DNA of 61,167 nt from Candidatus Dependentiae bacterium (lineage in GTDB: Bacteria > Babelota > Babeliae > Babelales > Vermiphilaceae): contig JAGQHQ010000007.1 in assembly GCA_020431705.1 (NCBI GenBank), positions 1 to 61,167 of the forward strand, written 5' to 3'. The notes beneath the pieces are model-generated. The model saw only the letters and a list, made by a program, of their open reading frames with translations, was not told the origin of the DNA and made no database searches. Position 1 is the stretch's first letter, and every line of letters starts with the position of its first letter. Below, piece by piece: positions 8,400 through 17,361 of this stretch. Both the position numbers and the translations under genes were made by a program.

Positions 8400-9330
8400 C
8401 ATCAAGTTGAACAGCCAGTGGTTTGATACAAAATAATCCATTAATAATATCAGATCCAATATGACATTTGTTCAAGTTTGCCTCTTTAAATAATTTTGTT
8501 TTTGTTTGATACACCAATGCATACCCAGCTTTCTGCAATAATTCACTTGTTCGTCTAATGTGTGTACCACCGGCGAGAGCAACAACACGCTTTTTATCTT
8601 GTGATCGCAATACAACATTGAGCATTTTCACATCAAGCAAGTTACTATCGAGTGTAAGCATTTTTTTCAGAAAAACCAATCGATTCGTTGGCCACGTCCT
8701 AATAGCCAAATAATCACCAATCGTTTTTTGCGCGTAATCAGCGATCTTAAGCTTAGTTAATTCACTGGTTACTTCATCAATGTTTTTTTTTATCAACACA
8801 GCAAGTGATTTATTTTCATAACCATGTGCTTTGATTTCTTCTACTTCTCTATTAATCTCTTCCAAAATATCTTGTACGGTGATGTGTTGTGTTGAAACAA
8901 TAATACGCGGATCTGCTTTTATATTATGCAATACTGGCCCAAGTGCAACAACTCTACAATAGCGATATTCTACATTTTCAACCTCAAAACCCCGCTTCTG
9001 ACACTCTTGCGTCATACTCGCTAATAATCCAGTATTTGATTTTAAAAAAAACTTATTGCATCCAAAGCTTCCACCTGCATTACGAGAGCTTAAATCTTCT
9101 AATATGATTTTAGTATCTTTAGGGTTGCAGTAACTTAATTTATCAAGCGCCTGCGCTCGCTGTGAAATACTTTCTGGAACACTTCTATCGTGAAAATCAC
9201 TTAATCCAATAAAATAATGATATTTTTTTTGTTGCGGAAGCCATTTACGCAACACCCATACTTCATAGATAAAAGCTTGTGCGCCAAAAAAATAAAATAA
9301 CCAAGCCAGTATAAAAACCTTTTTACTCAT
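8377..9330 (-). CDS. Exported protein, possibly of the ChaN/EreA/TraB-like fold
   Basis: A 317-residue protein with a signal peptide (hydrophobic core about 5-19, AQA site). Two features hint at the ChaN/erythromycin-esterase/TraB superfamily: an early IGLSDFHDRS with KIILED some 40 residues later, and a late VVALAGGTHIRRTSELL, resembling the family's H, E and GxxH positions. The similarity is weak and the substrate is unknown. GAGGGGG stands 4 nt before the ATG. The gene is convergent with the gene at 7116 and overlaps its end. Confidence 0.6.
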   Translation of the reverse strand: MSKKVFILAWLFYFFGAQAFIYEVWVLRKWLPQQKKYHYFIGLSDFHDRSVPESISQRAQALDKLSYCNPKDTKIILEDLSSRNAGGSFGCNKFFLKSNTGLLASMTQECQKRGFEVENVEYRYCRVVALGPVLHNIKADPRIIVSTQHITVQDILEEINREVEEIKAHGYENKSLAVLIKKNIDEVTSELTKLKIADYAQKTIGDYLAIRTWPTNRLVFLKKMLTLDSNLLDVKMLNVVLRSQDKKRVVALAGGTHIRRTSELLQKAGYALVYQTKTKLFKEANLNKCHIGSDIINGLFCIKPLAVQLDVIDQYLE

Positions 9331-9434
9331 GATACCCCCTCATGGTGTTACATATAAGTATTATATTGAAAAATAGAAATCAAAATCAATGAATATATTA
9401 ATTAGCAAATAAAAAATCTTATAAATATTAAATT

Positions 9435-10415
9435 CTAAAAGAATGGTCTATTTAATGTTATATTTTGCCCAACTTTAGCAATATACAGCCGCTTATTGGT
9501 TAGTAAGTGGCTATTTTCTTGCCACCAACTTTGTATACGTTCAACAGGTGTTAAAAAATGATCAACACCAAATAAAAATGTACCCCAGTGCATAGGAATA
9601 AAGTTATTGGCATCTAAATCCAAAAATGCTTGGCCTGCTTGTACTGCACTAATATGTGAATGCTGCATTGTATCTTCTGGTTCACAGGGACCAATGGGCA
9701 TTAATGCAGTATCAATAGTATTAAAGTATGATTTAATTTCATAAAAATGAGAATCCCACGCGGTATCGCCCGCAAAGTAAATCGTGCTGTTAGCACTTTG
9801 TATCATCCAACTGCCCCAGAGCGATCTATTTTTATCAAATAGCCCACGCTGAGACCAATGCGTTGCAGGTAAAAAGGTAAATGTAATATTTTTTATTTTG
9901 TACTGCTCCCACCAGCCAAGCTCAGAAACATGGCTAAAACCACGGAGATCAAACCATTGCTTGTCACCAACCGGAACTAACACATAAGCTTTTGGAAATT
10001 GTTTTTTGATAGCAACCAAACTGGCAGTATCCATATGATCTCGGTGATTGTGAGAAAGTAATATTACATCAATCAGCGGTAACTGATTAAGTGCAATACC
10101 AGGAGGAAGCACACGGCGATATAACAACGAAGCATCACCGAAAATAGGATCGGTAATAATATTAACATTTTCTATCTGTATCAAAAATGTTGCATGTCCA
10201 ATCCAGGTAATAACTGGTTCAACAGCACATGTAGCAGGAATACTACAGGTATACCAATCAGAAAGAACCTTAGGCACCCGTTTTGCGCGATTGCGCAACG
10301 ATTGCAATACTGTCAATGCTGTTTTGAACAGTAAACTTTCTGGATAATTATGATTATTATTATAGAACCGATTGTTAATTTTCAGTGGCTGGCGATACAA
10401 TACTTCTTTTTTCAT
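9435..10415 (-). CDS. Metallo-beta-lactamase-fold hydrolase, NAPE-PLD/UlaG-like
   Basis: A 326-residue metal-dependent hydrolase. The core starts at WIGHATFLI, followed by TDPIFG and the metal-binding motif SHNHRDHMD (H122, H124, D126, H127). Further metal ligands lie in FAGDTAWD and near the end in FIPMHWGTF. This arrangement matches the N-acyl-phosphatidylethanolamine phospholipase D branch, which acts on phospholipids in animals; bacterial substrates are mostly unknown. There is no clear signal peptide, so it is probably cytoplasmic. It stands alone behind its own leader, which contains a promoter-like element and a terminator-like hairpin (10433-10474). Confidence 0.85.
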   Translation of the reverse strand: MKKEVLYRQPLKINNRFYNNNHNYPESLLFKTALTVLQSLRNRAKRVPKVLSDWYTCSIPATCAVEPVITWIGHATFLIQIENVNIITDPIFGDASLLYRRVLPPGIALNQLPLIDVILLSHNHRDHMDTASLVAIKKQFPKAYVLVPVGDKQWFDLRGFSHVSELGWWEQYKIKNITFTFLPATHWSQRGLFDKNRSLWGSWMIQSANSTIYFAGDTAWDSHFYEIKSYFNTIDTALMPIGPCEPEDTMQHSHISAVQAGQAFLDLDANNFIPMHWGTFLFGVDHFLTPVERIQSWWQENSHLLTNKRLYIAKVGQNITLNRPFF

Positions 10416-10432
10416 TACTATCCTTTTAGAGT

Positions 10433-10474
10433 AAAAAAGAAACCCCCATCCTGACAGAACGTCACGGATAGGGG
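10433..10474 (-). terminator. Strong rho-independent terminator, ending 18 nt before the hydrolase start
   Basis: On the minus strand the arms CCCCTATCCG-TGAC and GTCA-GGATGGGG pair with two single-base bulges around a 5-nt loop and are followed by a T-rich run (TTTCTTTTTT). It can end the transcript of the glycosyltransferase at 10574. It also lies downstream of a good promoter and immediately before the ribosome site of the gene at 10415, so it could act as a transcription attenuator for that gene. An upstream AACCTCCAT (10481-10473 region) can also pair with the 3' arm ATGGGGGTT. Confidence 0.8.
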
Positions 10475-10522
10475 AAATGGAGGTTATCTTAGACTAAAAA
10501 TTCTCACTATAGTCATTAATTG

Positions 10523-10551
10523 ATGATACATTAACTTATCAACAAAATCAA
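10523..10551 (-). promoter_or_regulatory. Sigma70-like promoter for the metallo-hydrolase leader
   Basis: On the minus strand, -35 TTGATT (10551-10546) and -10 TATCAT (10528-10523) are separated by exactly 17 nt. Transcription would start about 50 nt upstream of the terminator hairpin, leaving a leader of about 100 nt before the ATG at 10415. Confidence 0.5.
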
Positions 10552-10573
10552 ATTATATATCTACTCATTTTAA

Positions 10574-11764
10574 CTAGTATATCGATTCCGTCAGCTTTTT
10601 GAAAAGAGTATGATAATTTTTTATCATACGTTGACTACTAAAGTTTTTTAAAACTGTTTGTTGACCTGCTAGTCCATACTTCCTTTTTAAATTTTCATTT
10701 TGAATAATTTTCAAAAGTGCCTGAGCTAATCTTTGTGCATTACCAGCCTCTACAAGCAATCCATTTTTTTTATTTTCTATAACCATGTGTTTGTTATCTT
10801 TATCAGTAACAATACTGGTAATAGCCAAAGACATTGCCTCAAGTAATGCTATAGAAATACCCTCTTTATCTGACGACTGCACAAAACAATCAAAAAATGG
10901 ATAGTAACCATACGCTGATTGTCCAACAACAAAAGTAACCTTATCTGCAATGCCTTTTTCCATTACAAGCATTCTCAGCTTTTGTTCCTCTACACCAGAA
11001 CCAACTAGCACTAATCGTACCTTATTACATGTTTGTAGAACAATAGAAAAACTTTCAATCAATAATGGATAATTTTTTATAGGTACAAATCTACCAACAG
11101 AACCGATAATAAAATTAGAATTTTGTTTAAAACAATTATTTTGCGAAAACTTAAACTGATACATTATATTTTTTAACCATTCACCTAATCCTGCATCATT
11201 TATACGCTGTTCGTATACATTGTTTTCTTTTTTTGCACGTTGCATAACATTGTATATATCAATACCATTAGCAATTATCTCAACTGCCGGCACATTTTTT
11301 TTGTTACGCTGCTGCAAACCATTTTTAATTTCGTCAGAAACTGCAACAACTGTGCTACCAAAAAACGTTTGCATTGTTGTATCCAAAAATACACGCAATA
11401 CACCGTCTTGAAATACATTATTATGATATACCGTGGCAATAGGTATCTTTAACAGCCATGCCACAACTCTGCTAAAAACATTTGCTGCCCATAGCAAGCT
11501 GTGAATGGCATTTGGATCAATCTTTTTTATCAACATATAAAAAAAAAAAAAAAAAAAAGGATCGTATAATGTAAACAATCCTCGAACACCATAAATAGGT
11601 ATGCCTAATTTTTTAAATTTCTCAACATACGGCCCATGACGAAAATAAATAATATGATGTTCATACTCTTTTTTGTCTAAACCACATATAAGATCGTAGA
11701 GCACTTTTTGAGCCCCACCCCTTTCTAGATTCGTGATGATATGTAAAAGCTTCACCTCACTCAC
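10574..11764 (-). CDS. GT4-family glycosyltransferase containing an A20/T20 tract
   Basis: A GT-B glycosyltransferase of 396 residues. The N-terminal LLHIITNLERGGAQKVLYDL resembles that of the transferase at 2743, and the C-terminal domain has IIGSVGRFVPIKNY and the EX7E motif KEGISIALLEA. The substrate is unknown; a surface glycan is likely. The start is GTG, overlapping the upstream acyl-CoA synthetase gene by 8 bp, so the two are probably translationally coupled. The coding sequence contains a run of 20 identical bases (11539-11558) that encodes six consecutive Phe; a slip of one base would frameshift the protein about 75 codons from its start. Confidence 0.85.
   Translation of the reverse strand: MSEVKLLHIITNLERGGAQKVLYDLICGLDKKEYEHHIIYFRHGPYVEKFKKLGIPIYGVRGLFTLYDPFFFFFFYMLIKKIDPNAIHSLLWAANVFSRVVAWLLKIPIATVYHNNVFQDGVLRVFLDTTMQTFFGSTVVAVSDEIKNGLQQRNKKNVPAVEIIANGIDIYNVMQRAKKENNVYEQRINDAGLGEWLKNIMYQFKFSQNNCFKQNSNFIIGSVGRFVPIKNYPLLIESFSIVLQTCNKVRLVLVGSGVEEQKLRMLVMEKGIADKVTFVVGQSAYGYYPFFDCFVQSSDKEGISIALLEAMSLAITSIVTDKDNKHMVIENKKNGLLVEAGNAQRLAQALLKIIQNENLKRKYGLAGQQTVLKNFSSQRMIKNYHTLFKKLTESIY
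11539..11558 (+). repeat. Homopolymer A20 inside a glycosyltransferase gene
   Basis: Twenty consecutive A on the plus strand (T20 in the sense direction) encode the Phe run of the gene at 10574-11764. Tracts this long are prone to polymerase slippage and, in host-associated bacteria, often mark phase-variable genes. Confidence 0.9.
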
Positions 11765-13304
11765 TCTGTAACTTTTTCTTATTCACCTTACCTGTTGCAG
11801 TAACTGGTAGGTCTTTTACGGTAATTATAAATTGTTTTGGTACTTTGTATGCCGCTAGGTTTTGCAAACAAATTTTTTTGAGTTCTTGCTCAATACCTTC
11901 TTGTTCTTCACGCAGTTGAACGTAGGCAATAGGCACCTGTCCTACCTGTGGATCATTTCTACCAATAACGCCAGTGCGAATAACAGATGCATGACTCATA
12001 ATAATATTTTCTATTTCTTGTGGATAAATATTAAAACCCTTGTGAATAATAAGATCTTTTACGCGTCCGGTAATAACAATCGTGTTGTTTTTATCGATAT
12101 ATGCTAAATCACCAGTATGCAACCAACCATCAGTCAAAACCTTTGCAGTCATTTCCGACTCATTGTAATACCCAAGCATAACATTATCACCCTTTACCCA
12201 CAGCTCACCGATTTCACCATTTAGCAACACATTGCCTCTTTCATCACGAATTGAGGTGGTAATACCACACACAGCACGTCCAACATTACTTGTCAGTTCT
12301 GTTTGATCTCGCAAATCAACAGAAACTAACGGTGCAGTCTCAGTCAATCCATATCCATTACAAATTTTTCTACCATAAATGAGTGCAAAGGCTGCACGAA
12401 TTTTGTCCGACAATGCATCACCACCAGAAACAAAACATTTTACTGAATCTAGTGGTGCTGTTTTTAACAAACACAGCAATCCATACAACGCAGGAACGCC
12501 ACAAAAAAACGTTGGCTTTTGCTCTAATCCTTGCAAAATATCTCTCCGATTAATGTTTGGAACAACAATTACCGTACAACCGACGAACAATGTCGCCCAT
12601 ACACAAATACTTTGCGCAAAACTATGAAATAGTGGAAGTACGCCAAAAATACGTTCTCCTTGCCATAATCCAACTCGAGCAATCATTTGTACAACATTCG
12701 TCATACAATTTTTTGAGCTTAACATCACCCCTTTTGGCAAGCCCGTTGTACCCGATGTATATAATAATACAGACATATCTTGCTCATCTAAATCAATAAT
12801 AGCAACGTCTTCTATGTTCTCAGGAACCAATGGTGTAAGCTGCATATCATCTTCTGTTAATATTTTTATGCCCGTGTTCCTCAAAAACTTTGATAATTTT
12901 TGGCTAGCAATTATAAGAGTCGGTTGCGCATCATTAACAATATGCTCTAATTCTCGCTCACATAAAAATGTGTTAAGTGGCGCCACTACAGCTCCTGCTT
13001 GCAAAATGCCGTAATACCCTATATAAAATTCTAGTGAATTTTCAAAAAATAACAGTACGCGGTCTTTTGGCTTTACGCCAGCTTGACGAACTTTTTTTGT
13101 CATAAGACCAGCGCGATAGTACAGCTCTTTATAGGTAATACGTTGTTCCTTATAAATCAGCGCTACATTGTCACAATATTTTTTATATGCATACTCAAGT
13201 AACCTGCCAATATGCATTAAACGTCCATCTCGGCTTAACTCTTTTTTCAGTTTTTCATACAATGTACATTCTTGACTTTTAGTATGGCCGTATCCATTTG
13301 GCAT
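11757..13304 (-). CDS. AMP-forming acyl-CoA synthetase (long-chain fatty acid-CoA ligase type)
   Basis: An adenylate-forming enzyme of 515 residues that activates a carboxylic acid to acyl-AMP and then acyl-CoA. It contains the P-loop-like LLYTSGTTGLPKGVMLS, the motif NGYGLTETAP, GWLHTGDLAYID, the hinge GRVKDLIIHKG and the C-terminal catalytic Lys region ATGKVNKKKL. The frame extends to a TTG at 13325, but ATG at 13304 is placed 6 nt after AAAGG and is preferred. A medium- or long-chain fatty acid is the most likely substrate. It is the first gene of a pair with the glycosyltransferase, suggesting glycolipid or lipid-linked glycan work. Confidence 0.88.
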   Translation of the reverse strand: MPNGYGHTKSQECTLYEKLKKELSRDGRLMHIGRLLEYAYKKYCDNVALIYKEQRITYKELYYRAGLMTKKVRQAGVKPKDRVLLFFENSLEFYIGYYGILQAGAVVAPLNTFLCERELEHIVNDAQPTLIIASQKLSKFLRNTGIKILTEDDMQLTPLVPENIEDVAIIDLDEQDMSVLLYTSGTTGLPKGVMLSSKNCMTNVVQMIARVGLWQGERIFGVLPLFHSFAQSICVWATLFVGCTVIVVPNINRRDILQGLEQKPTFFCGVPALYGLLCLLKTAPLDSVKCFVSGGDALSDKIRAAFALIYGRKICNGYGLTETAPLVSVDLRDQTELTSNVGRAVCGITTSIRDERGNVLLNGEIGELWVKGDNVMLGYYNESEMTAKVLTDGWLHTGDLAYIDKNNTIVITGRVKDLIIHKGFNIYPQEIENIIMSHASVIRTGVIGRNDPQVGQVPIAYVQLREEQEGIEQELKKICLQNLAAYKVPKQFIITVKDLPVTATGKVNKKKLQSE

Positions 13305-13371
13305 GATTGACCTTTTTACAGACAATTTTTTTTAATCAATTATACTTAAACTAAAAAATTAGCAGAAAAAT

Positions 13372-14046
13372 ATGAAAAAAGAAAAACAGGGCTTGCTTAT
13401 TTCCGTTGAAGGCATCGACGGTGCCGGTAAAAGTACACTTACACATAATGTACATTCTCTTTTATTGCAGCGGAATTACCCGGTTTTGCTTACCAAAGAA
13501 CCCGGAGCAACAGATTTAGGTAAAAAATTACGTGCTATTTTACAAGAAAGAGTCATACCGATTTGTAACAAAAGTGAGTATCTGCTTTTTGCTGCTGATA
13601 GAGCACAACACTTTGAAACAGTTGTATCACCATCATTAGAAAAAAACATGATAGTAATTTCCGATCGTATGGCTGATTCTTCGTTGGTATATCAAGGATA
13701 CGGACGCGGGCTTAATATTGCTCTTATCGAGATTATTAATCAATGGGCAATGAACAATATAAAACCTCATCTGACAATGTACATTCGCCTATCTAAAGAA
13801 GAGGCATTCAAGCGTTTGGCACAACGAGACAGACTCAGTACTTTTGAGAAAAAAGAATTAATAAAAAAAGTATTTACTGGATTTGAAGAAATCTACAAAA
13901 ATCGTAACGATGTAATGGTTCTTGATGGTACACAACCACCAGAGTACCTTACTCAATTGGCCGCTGAAAAAATAGTTTCGCTGTATAGCACTAAAAACAG
14001 CACTTTTTCTGTCAATGTTTCAAATGATATTATAAAAAAATGGTAA
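13372..14046 (+). CDS. tmk: Thymidylate kinase
   Basis: It phosphorylates dTMP to dTDP in the dTTP pathway. The protein has 224 residues, with the P-loop SVEGIDGAGKSTL near the N-terminus, the KEPGATDLGKKLR segment, and the DR motif ISDRMADSSLVYQGYGRGL. The lid region is RLAQRDRLSTFEKKE. It is divergent from the acyl-CoA synthetase gene and is followed 12 bp later by the holB-like gene, a pairing (tmk-holB) common in bacteria. Confidence 0.93.
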   Translation: MKKEKQGLLISVEGIDGAGKSTLTHNVHSLLLQRNYPVLLTKEPGATDLGKKLRAILQERVIPICNKSEYLLFAADRAQHFETVVSPSLEKNMIVISDRMADSSLVYQGYGRGLNIALIEIINQWAMNNIKPHLTMYIRLSKEEAFKRLAQRDRLSTFEKKELIKKVFTGFEEIYKNRNDVMVLDGTQPPEYLTQLAAEKIVSLYSTKNSTFSVNVSNDIIKKW

Positions 14047-14058
14047 AAACCAATTAAC

Positions 14059-14811
14059 ATGAATCCTTTAGAACTAGAAAATATATCTCCAGCATATCTG
14101 TGGATTGGACGGCATGATGTCATCATAGAAAAAACAGTCAATTTTTTACAAAAAGCATTATGTCCAAACAGCGGTGGTGACCATTGCGTTACATGCCAGC
14201 AAATTATACAACAACAGCATCATGCAGTTGTGTGGCTTACTCCAGAAAAACAATATACACTTGAACAGTTAGAAACAATTTCTAAACGTATTTCATTTGC
14301 ATTAGAACCCGGCAACCAGTGCTTTTTTGTTTTACAGCATGCCGACTTTTTAACTCCTGCTTGTGCCAATAGCTTATTAAAATCAGTAGAAGAACCACCA
14401 AATGGCTATCATTTCATTTTTCTAGCTCAAAGAGCTGATCGTATTTTGCCTACTATTGTCTCACGCTGTGTTGTACAGTCATTTGCTTCAGAAAAACATA
14501 CCACATCTCAACATCCACTCTTTCCCTTTTTAGTTCAATCAAATACTGACCCTCTAGCATTTGATAAAGAGTTACTTGTAAGCAAGATAAATGAACGGGA
14601 AAGTATTGAGTTATTAGACGATTTACTCACCTATTGGGTGAAACAATATAAAAAAAATATCAGTGAAAAAAAAGATAACATCACCGACAAGCAAATAAAC
14701 GCAAAAATCACAAAAATAATCCATGTAATCAAAAAAGCATTTGAAAAACCACCAATGCCCGGTAGCGGTAAAATTTTTTGGCGTAACTTTTTTTTGCAAA
14801 TTAATTCTTAA
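14059..14811 (+). CDS. holB: DNA polymerase III delta' subunit
   Basis: A clamp-loader subunit of 250 residues from the inactive AAA+ type. The zinc-binding part is reduced to CPNSGGDHCVTC. Diagnostic segments are CFFVLQHADFLTPACANSLLKSVEEPP, typical of delta' proteins, and ILPTIVSRC, the SRC motif seen across clamp-loader subunits. The protein is shorter than the E. coli form (334 residues), with a reduced C-terminal collar domain. It lies directly after tmk, and its last 11 bp overlap the end of the convergent thpR gene. Confidence 0.85.
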   Translation: MNPLELENISPAYLWIGRHDVIIEKTVNFLQKALCPNSGGDHCVTCQQIIQQQHHAVVWLTPEKQYTLEQLETISKRISFALEPGNQCFFVLQHADFLTPACANSLLKSVEEPPNGYHFIFLAQRADRILPTIVSRCVVQSFASEKHTTSQHPLFPFLVQSNTDPLAFDKELLVSKINERESIELLDDLLTYWVKQYKKNISEKKDNITDKQINAKITKIIHVIKKAFEKPPMPGSGKIFWRNFFLQINS

Positions 14812-15358
14812 GCATATATTTTTGTACATCGGTATGAGTCACACCATCTTGGTGCAATATAGATTCTTTTAACACAAAATAAAAAACTTGCCACTCAAGC
14901 TTCTCAAGCTGTATTGCATTAACGTAATGCAGCAGTTTTTGACGATCTTGCACCGACTTGACTCGAGCAATGGTAAGATGTGGGATAAATGGCCTCGTTT
15001 CTGCTTTAACAATATCGCGTAAGTTATAATTAATTTCTCTAGCAAGCTTCACTAATTGCGGTGCAATCACATGCACAAAAATAATATTGATTTTCTGACC
15101 AGTACTAAAAACATCAACTGAGCCTAGTTTTGCTGTGCGCACAGGCATAGAAAGATATTGTAACCTTTCTTGAATATTAGTTGCCACAAATCGTTCAACC
15201 TCACCGACAAATTGTAATGTAATATGAATTGATTCGGGCGCTGTATAGCGCCCGGTAAAAAGCTTTTGTTTACGTAATCCTCTTTGAATAGCTTGTATTT
15301 CTGTTTTTATCTGCTCTGGAACATCAACAGCAATGAAAAGACGTCTGAGACTTTCCAC
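14801..15358 (-). CDS. thpR: RNA 2',3'-cyclic phosphodiesterase (LigT/2H family)
   Basis: A 2H phosphoesterase of 185 residues. The two catalytic HxT motifs are IHITLQFVG near residue 45 and PHLTIARVK near residue 127. It starts RRLFIAVDVPE, as is usual for ThpR, and begins with GTG, 3 nt after the stop of the upstream exported coiled-coil gene. The enzyme opens 2',3'-cyclic phosphates on RNA ends. A few kilobases away on the same strand lies rtcB-archease, another RNA-end processing set; a functional link is only suggestive. Confidence 0.88.
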   Translation of the reverse strand: MESLRRLFIAVDVPEQIKTEIQAIQRGLRKQKLFTGRYTAPESIHITLQFVGEVERFVATNIQERLQYLSMPVRTAKLGSVDVFSTGQKINIIFVHVIAPQLVKLAREINYNLRDIVKAETRPFIPHLTIARVKSVQDRQKLLHYVNAIQLEKLEWQVFYFVLKESILHQDGVTHTDVQKYMLKN

Positions 15359-15361
15359 AAA

Positions 15362-16465
15362 TTACCACCAACCACTTTTTCTCTTTTTTTCTGCCTCAAT
15401 TTGCGCTGTTTGTTTTTTTTCTTCTTGCTCTTTTTTAATGCTCTTTACATCTGTTACAAACTCTTCAACAGTTGCTTCAATAGACTTTAATCGACCATCA
15501 ACGTTAACAATCTTATCTTCAACTGCTTTAAATGATATATTTAATGATTCTATCAATTTAAACAAACGTCTTTCAGTTTCTTGGTACTGCCTATCAAAAT
15601 CTGCTTTTTTCTGATCAGTAATTGCGTTGATCAATTGTTCGTCAGTAGACTGTTGTTCTGCAATTTTTTGCTCAAGTTCCTTTTTTTGATTTATAATTGC
15701 CCTTCCCAAAACCCCTGACACCCTGTTTACTTTTTGATCAAGTATTTTCATCTTATCTGCTTGATGTCCTTGATACTTTCTAACACTTAATTGGTTACAC
15801 GATAATATTCCTATTCTCCCAGCTAATGTTCCCATCTCTTGTTTATATGTTTCAGCTGAAACTAGATCTAGATCTTCAAGCTCTTTTACCCGACACAAAA
15901 GACTCTCTATTTTTTTTGTATTATCAACAGAAACACTATTTAAAGCCTTTAATGCCTCTCTATTTTCTATAATATAGCTTACAATATCATCAACCACACA
16001 ACATTTAAGAGCTTCAATAAGGCGTCTATTCCTTACATTTACTGATATTACGCTGTCTAGTGATTCATTCAACGTTCTCTGCTTCCTGTGAATATTAAAT
16101 ATCTCTTCATCTTTTTTATCAATCACTGATTGGAATTTATCTATCATGCTTTGTACACCAGAAATAGAATTTGAAAGAGCCCATTCTGCAATCTCCTTTT
16201 CTGTTTTATACTGCACCTGAGATACATACTCTATAGGTAAGTCTTCTTTTAAAGCATGTAGCTCCTTTCCAACATATTCTATACTTTTGGTATTTGATTC
16301 TACTTTTAGGCCTAAATCAACACCACTCGAAGAAGTAGAATGGTTTATTGATCGCTTCCTGATTTTTTTTCCACCACCACCCCGCAACATCGCTCGTGCA
16401 TCACAAACACACATTAACAATACGCATGCTAATATAAAATGGGTAGTGTTAACTATTTTCCTCAT
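15362..16465 (-). CDS. Exported coiled-coil protein (367 aa)
   Basis: I do not recognise the family. A signal peptide (core about 8-21, site ARA followed by Met) is followed by a Gly- and Lys-rich stub (LRGGGGKKIRKR) and then by nearly continuous heptad-like helices with many Lys, Glu, Ile and Leu. The C-terminal 40 residues are strongly charged. The mature N-terminus resembles that of the next upstream gene (RGSGSRKK), so the two are probable paralogues. It could be a periplasmic or surface filamentous protein. thpR follows after 3 nt. Confidence 0.65.
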   Translation of the reverse strand: MRKIVNTTHFILACVLLMCVCDARAMLRGGGGKKIRKRSINHSTSSSGVDLGLKVESNTKSIEYVGKELHALKEDLPIEYVSQVQYKTEKEIAEWALSNSISGVQSMIDKFQSVIDKKDEEIFNIHRKQRTLNESLDSVISVNVRNRRLIEALKCCVVDDIVSYIIENREALKALNSVSVDNTKKIESLLCRVKELEDLDLVSAETYKQEMGTLAGRIGILSCNQLSVRKYQGHQADKMKILDQKVNRVSGVLGRAIINQKKELEQKIAEQQSTDEQLINAITDQKKADFDRQYQETERRLFKLIESLNISFKAVEDKIVNVDGRLKSIEATVEEFVTDVKSIKKEQEEKKQTAQIEAEKKRKSGWW

Positions 16466-16551
16466 GCTTTCTCCTTTGTTATTGAATATAAAAGATCATG
16501 CACTCTTCAGATTATCCTATATTTTTTATAGTTTCTTGGCTCTCTACCATT

Positions 16552-17121
16552 TCATGTAATCGAATTGTTTCTTTTATAGTCACTTAGAAATTTCTGTGCC
16601 CTTTTTAATTTATTCGATTCACTATTGAATGCATTGTCAACAGCAAATAAGCACTCGTGTAGCTTACCATTTTTTACTTCTAACGAATGGATTTTCTTTG
16701 TAAGTGCTGCTATCTGCTGAGCATGCTCAAGCTGCATCTGAACCAGTTGTTCTTTTAATAATTCAATAGTGACACACGATGTAGAAATTGTATTTGCTTG
16801 CTTACTAAATTCTTCTTGCTCTTTTTTGAGTACAGATAGTTCTTCACGAAACTCTGCATTATCTTTAGCGATTTCTGCTTTAAAAATACTCAAATCATTT
16901 GCAACCCTTTTAATATCTCTTTGATTTTGTCCTATTTTGTTTTTATGTGGTCGAAAGCAACCAACCGTCAGACACTCTTGTTCTCTAAAAGATTGCTTTT
17001 TTCGACTTCCACTACCTCTCATTGCACATACATCCGCAGAAACAACAAACAAGCATACAAATAACATGACTAAAAAAATCCGCGTGATAAACGTACAAAC
17101 AGAGAAGAATTCTTTTTTCAT
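16552..17121 (-). CDS. Exported coiled-coil protein (189 aa), paralogue of its neighbour
   Basis: Not a recognised family. The signal peptide has a long core (about 14-30) with a site at VCA followed by Met, then RGSGSRKKQSF, matching the start of the mature protein encoded at 15362. The rest is predicted coiled coil (about residues 60-170), with heptads such as EFREELSVLKKEQEEFSKQ. AAAGGAG precedes the ATG at good distance. The shared pattern of signal peptide, glycine-basic stub and coiled coil suggests duplication of one ancestral gene. Confidence 0.62.
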   Translation of the reverse strand: MKKEFFSVCTFITRIFLVMLFVCLFVVSADVCAMRGSGSRKKQSFREQECLTVGCFRPHKNKIGQNQRDIKRVANDLSIFKAEIAKDNAEFREELSVLKKEQEEFSKQANTISTSCVTIELLKEQLVQMQLEHAQQIAALTKKIHSLEVKNGKLHECLFAVDNAFNSESNKLKRAQKFLSDYKRNNSIT

Positions 17122-17361
17122 ATATCTCCTTTGTATTAATCAATCTTAATGCAGGCACTCTATCAAATTTTATAAAATAAAAAAACAGAAATAATCCTTT
17201 ACTTCGTGCATATCGCCAATTCATTGATGATATATAGATATATAAAGTGTTTTTATTACTTCATTGGAGCAACTTTATAGTTGCAATGAAAAGTAGACAG
17301 AGCCTATGAACAACAATAAAAAACAAAATTTTACAACAAACAAATATATATCTGAAACAAA

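Noticed and set aside
17260-17290. Hairpin TTCATTG/CAATGAA plus CAACT/AGTTG in the gap after rtcB
   Set aside because: The stem has a 3-nt bulge and no T-run on either strand. It could be a weak processing signal, but I cannot support terminator status.
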